A stretch of 64,000 bases of DNA from Bacteroidota bacterium (GTDB lineage Bacteria; Bacteroidota; Bacteroidia; B-17B0; Aurantibacillaceae), in contig JAJNDK010000012.1 of assembly GCA_021156365.1 (NCBI GenBank), positions 80,418-144,417 on the forward strand. Reading direction: 5' to 3'. Positions 54,894-63,800 of this stretch are shown here, piece by piece. The translations under genes were made by a program, and so were the position numbers. Under the pieces are notes generated by a model. It saw only the letters and a program-made list of their open reading frames with translations, had not been told where the DNA came from and did not search any database. Position 1 is the stretch's first letter; each line of letters opens with the position of its first letter.

Positions 54894-55610
54894 ATGGCCG
54901 GATGCTATCAGAGCTTACTGAAAAAAATAAAGAAGAAAGGCACACTGCTGGCTATTCTTATTGATCCCGACAAACTGAATATGGATGTGGTAAGATCGGC
55001 CAATGAGCTTGCCGACCTGTTTCTCGTTGGTGGGAGCACCTTAAAACCCGGTGAGATCAACAAAGCGATCCGGAAGATCAAAAAGCATACAACAATCCCT
55101 CTTATTATCTTTCCCGGCGACTATCACCAGGTGGATAAACAGGCCGATGCCATTTTGTTCCTCAGTCTCATCTCGGGAAGGGATCCCGAGTACCTGATCG
55201 GAAAACAGGTAGCATCTGCACATGTGATAAAAACGGCCGGTCTGGAAGCGATCCCAACCGGTTATATCCTGGTAGATGGTTCGGCAGAGTCTGCCACGCA
55301 GCGCGTAACAGGCTCCAAACCTATTGCCGCGAAAGATACCCGACAAGTAGTGCATACTGCTATTGCCGGTGAGATGTTGGGAATGAAAATGATCTATCTC
55401 GAAGCGGGCAGCGGTGCAAAGGCAAGTATTTCTCCCGGGCTTATTAAAAAGGTGAAAGCAGCAGTTTCTATTCCTGTGTTGGCAGGTGGTGGTATCAATT
55501 CGTATGCAAAAGCAAAGCAGGTGAAGGAAGCGGGAGCGGATATTATCGTAATTGGGAATGCATTGGAAAAAAACATACATTTGTTAGAGGAACTTACCGA
55601 ACTTTTTTGA
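54894..55610 (+). CDS. Geranylgeranylglyceryl phosphate synthase family protein
   Basis: This 238-residue TIM-barrel protein belongs to the GGGP/heptaprenylglyceryl phosphate synthase family, which joins an isoprenoid chain to glycerol-1-phosphate. It has 'GTLLAILIDPDKLNMD' (metal/phosphate Asp), 'DLFLVGGSTLKPGEINK', 'LIIFPGDYHQVDKQADAILF' and 'PVLAGGGINSYAKAKQVKEA' (phosphate-binding loop), then 'GADIIVIGNALEKN'. The family is mainly archaeal, but group II members are known in Bacteroidota, where the final lipid is unclear. Its stop TGA shares its last base with the ATG of the next gene. Confidence 0.9.
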   Translation: MAGCYQSLLKKIKKKGTLLAILIDPDKLNMDVVRSANELADLFLVGGSTLKPGEINKAIRKIKKHTTIPLIIFPGDYHQVDKQADAILFLSLISGRDPEYLIGKQVASAHVIKTAGLEAIPTGYILVDGSAESATQRVTGSKPIAAKDTRQVVHTAIAGEMLGMKMIYLEAGSGAKASISPGLIKKVKAAVSIPVLAGGGINSYAKAKQVKEAGADIIVIGNALEKNIHLLEELTELF

Positions 55611-56242
55611 TGAAGATTGTTTTGCTTTCAAAAACCCGATTTGATGAAACGGAAGTTGCAGTAGTGACCAGCCTGTTCGAGAATGGCCTGGACACGTATC
55701 ACCTGCGAAAGCCCAAATTGTCAACCAGGCAGGTGAAACAGATCCTTGATACCTTTCCGAAACAATTCCATTCGCGGATCATCATTCATTCGCATCACCA
55801 GCTGGCGCGCAAATACAACCTGAAAGGAGTGCATTATACCCGCACGCATCTCAGAAGATCATTTAAGAACTGGTGGCGCAAGATCACATTGGGTATCTCG
55901 AAGAGCGATCTCATCAAAACAAGCTCTTCCACCAAGCTATCCTCGCTCTATGATGATAACGAGATTGAATTTGATTATGTGTTTTTGTCACCGGTATTTG
56001 ATTCGCTCACCGGTAAATTCCAGAGTGGGTTTTACGAAGATGGTATCCGCGCTGCGATCAACAAAAGCGGGAAGAATATCGTGGCAAGAGGTGGAGTGGA
56101 TATCCGCCGCCTCGAAAAGATCAAAGAGATCGGTTTTTATGGAATGGCTTTGGGTTCCTGCATTTGGGAAAGCAAAGAACCGCTGGAAGAGTATTTAAAG
56201 ATCGTTTCGCGCTGTCGCGAATTGAATATAGAAATAGAATGA
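55610..56242 (+). CDS. ThiE/TenI-like thiamine phosphate synthase family protein
   Basis: This 210-residue TIM-barrel protein starts at ATG 55610, overlapping the previous stop by one base (TGATG). It has the fold of thiamine-phosphate synthase: 'LDTYHLRKPKLS' (substrate Lys region), 'IIIHSHHQLARKYNLKGVHY', 'DYVFLSPVFDSLTGK' (as in 'vfpTxTK'), and 'IVARGGVDIRRLEKIKEIG' then 'FYGMALGSCIW'. Some catalytic positions of true ThiE are not evident, so TenI-like or another function is possible. Its position between GGGP synthase and PnuC is Bacteroidota-like. Confidence 0.82.
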   Translation: MKIVLLSKTRFDETEVAVVTSLFENGLDTYHLRKPKLSTRQVKQILDTFPKQFHSRIIIHSHHQLARKYNLKGVHYTRTHLRRSFKNWWRKITLGISKSDLIKTSSSTKLSSLYDDNEIEFDYVFLSPVFDSLTGKFQSGFYEDGIRAAINKSGKNIVARGGVDIRRLEKIKEIGFYGMALGSCIWESKEPLEEYLKIVSRCRELNIEIE

Positions 56243-56796
56243 ACTGGATCGAGGTAGCAGGTTTTGTGCTGACAATCGTTGGAGTTTTTTTATCGATTTA
56301 CCAGAGTGTTTGGGTGTGGCCTGTAAACATTCTTTCCCCTATCGTTTATGTAGTGTTGTTTTACAACAGCCGGCTCTACGGAGATATGTCGCTGCAGATA
56401 CTGTTCATTGTGCTTGCCGTGTATGGCGGTTTTCAGTGGAGCAAGCAGGAAATGAGACCGAAAAAAGCTGTCCGTTTCCTCAGGCCGAAAGAATACCTGT
56501 TTTATGTGCCGCTTACTCTTGTACTTTTTTGGATCGTATATTATATATTGAAGAATTATACCAAAACGGATGTCGCATGTTTTGATGCGATCCTGACTGC
56601 AACGAGTATTACGGCTACTATACTTGCAGCCCGCAAATGCATTGAGAACTGGATCATCTGGATCCTTACTGATATTGCCTATGTGTTTTTGCTGATCAAA
56701 AAAGATCTGCATCTTACAGCATTTTTGTATGGGCTGATCGCGGCGATGGCCGTATACGGATTATATACCTGGAGGAAGGAATGGAAAAGCCAATAA
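56239..56796 (+). CDS. PnuC-family vitamin-precursor transporter
   Basis: This 185-residue protein starts at ATG 56239, overlapping the ThiE-like stop by four bases (ATGA). It has about seven helices, including 'SVWVWPVNILSPIVYVVLFY' and the family motif 'CIENWIIWILTDIAYVFLLI'. PnuC-type proteins take up nicotinamide riboside; the PnuT branch takes thiamine. The downstream NadR-type kinase argues for nicotinamide riboside, while the upstream ThiE-like gene hints at thiamine. The in-frame start at 56164 lies within the previous gene and is rejected. Confidence 0.9.
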   Translation: MNWIEVAGFVLTIVGVFLSIYQSVWVWPVNILSPIVYVVLFYNSRLYGDMSLQILFIVLAVYGGFQWSKQEMRPKKAVRFLRPKEYLFYVPLTLVLFWIVYYILKNYTKTDVACFDAILTATSITATILAARKCIENWIIWILTDIAYVFLLIKKDLHLTAFLYGLIAAMAVYGLYTWRKEWKSQ

Positions 56797-57302
56797 GGAT
56801 AGCTATAGTGGGGCCCGAAAGTACGGGTAAATCGATCATGGCCGAACAGCTTGCGGCTTTCTACCATGCTTCTTTCGTTCCCGAATTTGCCCGGGAGTAT
56901 CTGCAAAATCTGAACAGGAAATATACTTACGATGATGTATTGTATATTGCCGAACAACAAATGCTCCTGGAAAAGAAAGTGGAAGAGCAAGCGAGCGGTA
57001 AGTGTATTTTTTATGATACGACTCTCCTTACTATTAAGATCTGGTTCCGGGTGGTATTTGATAGCGTTCCGGAAGACATCGATGAAAGGATCCGTGAGAA
57101 TACATACGATCTGTACCTGCTGATGGATATCGACATGCCCTGGGAACCCGATCCCTTAAGAGAGCACCCGCACTTTCGCAAAGAACTGCTTCAAATGCAT
57201 ATAGAAGAGCTCGACAGGATAGGAGCAAGGTATGTAGTAGTACAAGGCGTTGGAATTGGCAGACAGCAATGCGCTCAGCAAGCCCTTCTATCGCTCATCT
57301 GA
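56781..57302 (+). CDS. NadR-type ATP-binding kinase (nicotinamide-nucleotide/riboside kinase-like)
   Basis: This 173-residue P-loop protein has Walker A 'GPESTGKSIM' at 11-20, 'VPEFAREYLQNLNRKYT' (as in NadR kinase domains), 'CIFYDTTLLTIKIWF', and 'YLLMDIDMPWEPDPLREHPH', a family-like acidic and His cluster. NadR's C-terminal kinase phosphorylates nicotinamide riboside; here the adenylyltransferase domain is absent. It overlaps the PnuC gene by 16 bases, a common arrangement for vitamin uptake followed by metabolic trapping. Confidence 0.9.
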   Translation: MEKPIRIAIVGPESTGKSIMAEQLAAFYHASFVPEFAREYLQNLNRKYTYDDVLYIAEQQMLLEKKVEEQASGKCIFYDTTLLTIKIWFRVVFDSVPEDIDERIRENTYDLYLLMDIDMPWEPDPLREHPHFRKELLQMHIEELDRIGARYVVVQGVGIGRQQCAQQALLSLI

Positions 57303-57463
57303 TTTTCGCTTTTTTCTCCGATAAAAAAATATCTTTATTTTTTTCTGAGTAATCGACATTATACTAACAATCGGCGGTTTTTTTTAGTTTTTTAACTTTT
57401 AATTCTTTATTTTTGGTAATAGGGTCTTATTCCCTTTTAAACACTATACCAAAGTATACAGAC
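57303..57463. other. AT-rich spacer with promoter for the small exported protein
   Basis: No gene is visible. The TAnnTTTG-type element at 57408-57415 is listed separately. T-rich runs at 57308-57316 and 57380-57394 are not clearly preceded by a strong stem. Confidence 0.4.
57408..57415 (+). promoter_or_regulatory. Bacteroidota -7 promoter element
   Basis: TATTTTTG fits TAnnTTTG; the expected start site near 57421 gives a leader of about 40 bases to ATG 57464. The -33 match is weak (TTAG at 57384-57387). Confidence 0.45.
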
Positions 57464-57811
57464 ATGAAAAAATCGTTACTACTATTTGTCCTTTTGTTTT
57501 CACTTTACAGTTTTAAACAGGATGTCAAAAAAAACAATCCACCGGAACATCTTTATTTTTTCTGTGCTTTTAAGATCGATACCAAACAGAAGCTTGCAGA
57601 AGTAGAAGAGCTCCTTAAAAAGAAACCGGAAGTTGTTTATTTCAACTGTAATGATTTTCCTGCCGCGTATTTTAAACTGATCACGAATAAGGAGATCAAT
57701 CAGGAAACATTTAATTCCTGGATTGGCTCCGCTTATGCTACTGAGTTTTTTGAAGAGGGAGAAATGGCGGAGAAGCATGCACTGATTTATCACAACGAAA
57801 ACAAAAACTAA
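57464..57811 (+). CDS. Small exported hypothetical protein
   Basis: This 115-residue protein starts at ATG 57464 (MKKSLLLFVLLFSLYSF), a signal peptide. The in-frame start at 57413 lies inside the promoter element and is rejected. The mature part is small and charged ('KIDTKQKLAEVEELLKKKPE'), with a Cys pair too far apart for a motif. No family recognised. It lies 24 bases ahead of the giant SprB-repeat gene, so the two probably share a transcript. Confidence 0.7.
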   Translation: MKKSLLLFVLLFSLYSFKQDVKKNNPPEHLYFFCAFKIDTKQKLAEVEELLKKKPEVVYFNCNDFPAAYFKLITNKEINQETFNSWIGSAYATEFFEEGEMAEKHALIYHNENKN

Positions 57812-57835
57812 TCTTATTCAAGCTAATACCGTATT

Positions 57836-60800
57836 ATGAAGCAAAAAGTACTTTTTCTTTTATTGATCCTTTCCGGTTTTTGGGGCAATGCGCAGACATT
57901 CACTGGCGGCGGCGGAGCAATTCCTGATAATAACACGCAAACCTGCTATAACGTCAATGTAACAGGCGTTGGTAACATGACAGGCGCCAGTGGACTTGCC
58001 CAGGTATGTATAAATATTAATCACCCTTTTGACGGTGATCTTGACATCTTTATCCGGACCCCGACAGGTACCCTGATCGAATTATCGACAGATAACGGTG
58101 GTACCGGAGATAACTATGGGAATACCTGTTTCACGATGTCATCACCCAGCCCGATAACAGGTGGTACTGCTCCATTTACAGGTACTTATTTACCCGAAGG
58201 TAATTTTGCGAGTGCCAACAACGGGCAAACGGCAAACGGTAACTGGAGCTTGTGTATTACAGATGATGCGGGCTCGGATGCGGGATCCCTGGTGAGCTGG
58301 AGCGTAACGTTCGGGCCACCACCACCACCACCACCGCCAAGTAATCAGGATTGTATCGGTGCGATCCCGGTATGTCAATCAACTTTTAGTAATCCCGTTT
58401 CTTATGTAGGTACGGGAAATCTTCCCAATGAGATCAATACAGGAACAAGTTGTCTCCTTACCGGGGAGCGGAATGATGTATGGTACCAGTTTACCGTTCA
58501 GACTGCAGGTATGTTGTGTTTTATCATCGATCCGGTAACCAACGGTAATGATTATGACTGGGCGGTGTATAATCTGACATCGGCCAATTGCTCGGATATA
58601 TTTACGAATTCGGCTCTACAGGTGGGCTGTGATTATGCTTCGCAGACAGGATATACCGGAGCGGCTCCGGGCTGGGCAAACAGTCAGAATGGTAATACTG
58701 GCTTACTTCCGGCGGGAACATATAATACAGGCAACTCACAGGTAAACGACTGTCCGACAGTTGCCGCGGGCCAGACTTTTGTATTGAACGTAAGTAATTT
58801 CAGCTCTACTGCGGCCGGGTATTCACTTTATTTTCCACCTCCGGGCACTGCCGGTATGGCAACTATTTTCGACAACGTTCCACCATCGATCAACTCATTG
58901 GTAGCAACACCTGCCTGTGGGGCAACTACTTTTTCTTTTAATTTTTCGGAGAATGTACTTTGCAGTACCGTAAGCGCGGCCGATTTTACCTTATCCGGTC
59001 CCGGAGGTCCTTACACAGTGACCGGTGTCTCAGGCTCTGCCTGCTCTGCCGGTGTACTTTCTGAAAACACATTCACTGTTACTACTTCGCCTGCCATTAC
59101 CACCGCCGGCGCTTACCAGCTCTGCCTTGTAACAGGCGCAGGTTCCGTAACGGATCTTTGTGGTAACCCTGCTCCGGCAGGATGCTTTAACTTTAACATT
59201 GCAGGCCCTACGGTAAGTCCTACTGTTACCCAGCCAAACTGTGCAGGAGGAAATGGATCCATTACATTGGTGGGCTCGGGTGGAACAGCGCCGTATACGT
59301 ATTCAATTAATAACGGAGCAAGCTTCCAGGCTTCCGGTAGTTTTCCAACGGTTGCTCCCGGAACCTATACGGTAGTTACACAGGCTACGGGTGGATGCAG
59401 GGGACAGGCTACAGTTACGATCACTGCACCAACTGCTTTGTCAGCTACACTTACGCCTGCCAGCGCTACCTGTGCAGGAAATAACGGTTCTATTACAAGT
59501 AACGTAACGGGTGGAACGCCGGGTTATACCTATGCATGGTCTCCCTCCGGAACCGGTGCGAACCCTACAGGTTTAGCTGCCGGTAATTACAGCGTGACAG
59601 TAACCGATACACGCGGCTGTACTACTACTGCTGCTGCCACTGTTACACAAACGGGTGCTGTTACTTCTACGTTTACCAATTCAGCCAACCAGTGTCTGAA
59701 CGGAAATTTATTTAATTTTACAAATACAGGTACTGTTGCGGCAACACATGCCTGGACTTTTCCGGGCGGAACACCGGGTACGAGCGCTGCGGTCAGTCCA
59801 ACAGGTGTTACCTGGGCTGCGGCAGGAACCTATACAGTAACGCATACGGTTACATCCGGAGCCTGTACTGCTACGAATACGATAACCATTACAGTTTATC
59901 CGCGTCCGAATGGCCCCGCACTTGCAGGAGTGAACCCTACCTGTGGTAACGCAAATGGGACTATCAACGTCACAGCGGCTACCGGCGGTACTCCGGGTTA
60001 TACCTATAACCTGAATGGAGGAGCGAACTCAGCGCTGACAAATTATACAAACCAGGGCCCGGGCAGCTATACAGTAAACGTAACGGATGCAAACGGTTGT
60101 ACGAATTTATCAACTGTTACATTAACGAATGTTCCCGGACCAACTGCCCTCACACTTACACCGGCTACTGCACATTGTGGTCAGTCTGACGGAAGTATCG
60201 CGATCGGTGCAGTAACAGGCGGAACAGCAGGTTACACTTATTCGTTTAATAATCCTGCAGGACCTTTTACTGCCACTACGCCTATTACGAATCTTCCAAC
60301 GGGCACCTATTCGGTAACAGTGAGAGATGTAAACGGATGTATTTTCACTACTACGGCAACAGTTGCCAATGCAGCAGGACCAACCGGCCCGAATGCGGTT
60401 TCCACGAATGCATCCTGCGGTGGATCCAATGGAACTGTAACATTATCTCCACCTACTACAGGAACGGGACCTTATACATATTCATTCAACGGAAGCGGCT
60501 TTACAGCAACGACGAATTACACGGGCCTGGCTGCCAACACCTATACATATGTTGTAAGGGATAATTTTGGTTGCACACTGAATGGTTCGATCACAGTAAA
60601 TAACAATACAGGCCCGACAGCAGTAACCCTCACTCCAATTAATTCATCCTGCGGAACAGCAAACGGGTCATTCACTATAGGCGCTGTTACAGGTGGAACA
60701 GCAGCTTACCAATACTCGGTAGACGGTAGCGGATTCACCGGAACGACAAGCTATACAGGTCTTGCAGCAGGTACTCATACAGTAATAGTAAGAGATGCAA

Positions 60801-63800
60801 ATGGTTGTACATTCACCGCGAATACTACGATCAATAATAATACAGGACCTACTGCAGTGATACTCACTCCGGGCAATACATCCTGTGGAACCGCTAACGG
60901 AACGATCAACGTCGGTGCGGTAACAGGCGGAGCAGCAGCCTATCAATATTCACTGGACGGTAGCGGATTTACTGCTACTGTTAACTATACAGGTCTTGTA
61001 GCAGGAACTCATACTATTATAGTGAGAGATGCAAATGGTTGTACATTCACAGCTACTACGACTATCAATAACAATGCAGGTCCTACAGCAGTTATATTAA
61101 CTCCGGTAAATGCAACATGCGGCGGCAGCAACGGATCCTTTACGATCGGCGCTGTAACAGGTGGCACAGGTCCGTATACCTACTCAATGAATGGCGGTGC
61201 TTTTACAGCAACGATTTCTTATACAGGCCTTGTACCGAATACCTATACTGTTGTTGTAAGAGATGTGAACGGATGTACCTTCACGGCTAATACTACGATA
61301 GGAAGTACACCCGGCCCTACAGCAGTTGTACTGACACCTGTAAGCTCTACCTGCGGATTGGCGAACGGATCTTTCACGATCGGCGCTGTAACGGGCGGAA
61401 CGGCAGCATATACCTATTCGGTAGCTCCGGGAGCAGCAGGCTTTACATCTACACTTAATTATCCGAACCTCGCGGCAGGAACATTTACAGTTACAGTAAG
61501 AGATGCAAACGGTTGTACATTCACGGCAAATACGACTGTTGCCAATACACCGGGGCCTACTGCTGTAACGCTTACACCAGTGAATACTTCCTGCGGAGGT
61601 GCTACAGGTACTTTAACTATCGGTGCGGTAACAGGCGGAACAGCAGCATATACGTACTCAGTTTCACCTGGCCCTGCCGGATTCAATCCGACACTAAGCT
61701 TCACAGGTCTTACGGCAGCTACTTACACAGTGATCGTTCGTGATGTCAATGGTTGTACGTTCACCGCTACTTCTGTTGTGGGGAATAATCCCGGACCAAC
61801 TGCAGTAACGCTCACACCCGGCAATGCATCCTGCGGAACAGCGAACGGAACAATTAACATCGGTGCGGTAACGGGTGGAACGGCTGCATACCAGTACTCT
61901 CTGGATGGTAGCGGATTTACCGGAACCACCAGTTATACAGGATTGGCAGCAGGTACGCATACCGTGATCGTAAGAGATGCGAATGGTTGTACGTTCACTG
62001 CAACCACTACTATTAATAATGCCAGCGGACCAACTGCGGTTGTTCTTACACCTAATAATGCATCCTGCGGGACAGCGAACGGATCGTTTACGATCGGCGC
62101 CGTTACCGGTGGTGTTGCAGCCTACACGTATTCAATGAACGGTAGCCCTTTCACTGCAACAACCAACTACACAGGTCTTGCAGCAGGTACTTACACGGTT
62201 ATTGTAAGAGATGCCAATGGTTGTACATTCACAGCAAATACAACGATCAATAACAATGCAGGACCTACTGCAGTTGTATTGACCCCTGCAAATGCAACCT
62301 GCGGAAATGCGAATGGAACCATTACGATCGGTGCTGTTACCGGCGGTGGCGGAACAAATGTATACTCGTTAGACGGTGGAGCTTTCACGACAACCACCAG
62401 TTACACAGGATTAGCAGCAGGCACACATACAGTAATTGTGAGAGATGTAAATAACTGTACATTTACTTCTACTGTTACAATTACCAATACACCCGGTCCT
62501 ACAGCTGTTGTATTAACACCTGTCAACTCTACCTGTGGAACAGCGAACGGGTCCTTTACGATTGGCGCTGTTACAGGTGGAACAGCAGCATACACGTATT
62601 CAGTGGCACCCGGCCCAGCAGGCTTTACATCTTCTGTTAATTATACAAGTCTTGCAGCCGGAACATTTACGGTTATTGTAAGAGATGCGAACGGCTGTAC
62701 ATTTACCGCGAACACAACAGTTGCAAATACACCCGGTCCAACGGCAGTAGTGCTTACACCTGTTAATACTTCCTGTGGTGGCGCAACGGGTACCTTAACG
62801 ATTGGTGCAGTAACCGGCGGAACTTCAGCCTACACCTATTCGGTTTCCCCTGGCCCGGCTGGTTTCAATGCAGCAACAAGCTTCACGAACCTTACTGCAG
62901 CCACCTACACGGTGATCGTAAGAGATGCCAATGGCTGTACCTTCACTGCAACTTCTGTAGTAGGAAATAATCCCGGACCTACAGCAGTGGTCCTTACACC
63001 GGTAAACTCTACCTGTGGAGCCAGCAACGGATCTTTCGCTATCGGCGCAGTAACCGGCGGAACAGCAGCATACACCTATTCAGTAAATGGAAGTGCTTTC
63101 ACGGCAACTACCAGCTACCCAGGATTAGCTGCAGGTACATACACAGTGGTAGTACGAGATGCCAACGGTTGTACTTTCACCTCCAACACAACTATTAATA
63201 ACTCCGGTGGCCCGACAGCAGTTGTTTTAACACCGGTTGATGCAACCTGCGGATCTGCAAACGGATCGTTCACTATCGGTGCAGTAACCGGTGGTGCAGC
63301 AGCTTATACGTATTCAGTGAATGGAAGTGCGTTCACAGCCACTACCAGTTACACAGGACTTACGGCAGGCACTTATTCAGTGGCAGTGAGAGATGCGAAT
63401 GGCTGTACATTTAATACAACAGTTGCTATTAGCAACTCGGGTGGCCCTACAGCACAGGCTGTTTCCAGTACGAACTCGGCTTGTTCATCCAATACAGGTA
63501 CAGTAACTTTTGGCGTAACGACAGGTGGTTTTGGTGTAATGACATACAGCTTCAACGGAAGCGCTTTCACAGGAACCACTGTATATACCAACGTAGCTCC
63601 GGGTACGTATAATGTTGTTGTAAGAGATGGTAATGGCTGTCAATTTGCTACTACCGTTACAGTAGGAACAGTGGCAGGCCCGACAGCAGTTGCTTTAACA
63701 CCTGCTAACTCTACCTGTGGAAATGCGAACGGAACAATTACCATTGGTGCAGTAACCGGCGGAACAGCTGCCTATACATATTCTGTTGATGGTGGCGCTT

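Noticed and set aside
56164..56238. Upstream start for the PnuC gene
   Set aside because: It lies inside the ThiE-like coding region in another frame; ATG 56239 gives the family-like N-terminus with a usual four-base overlap.
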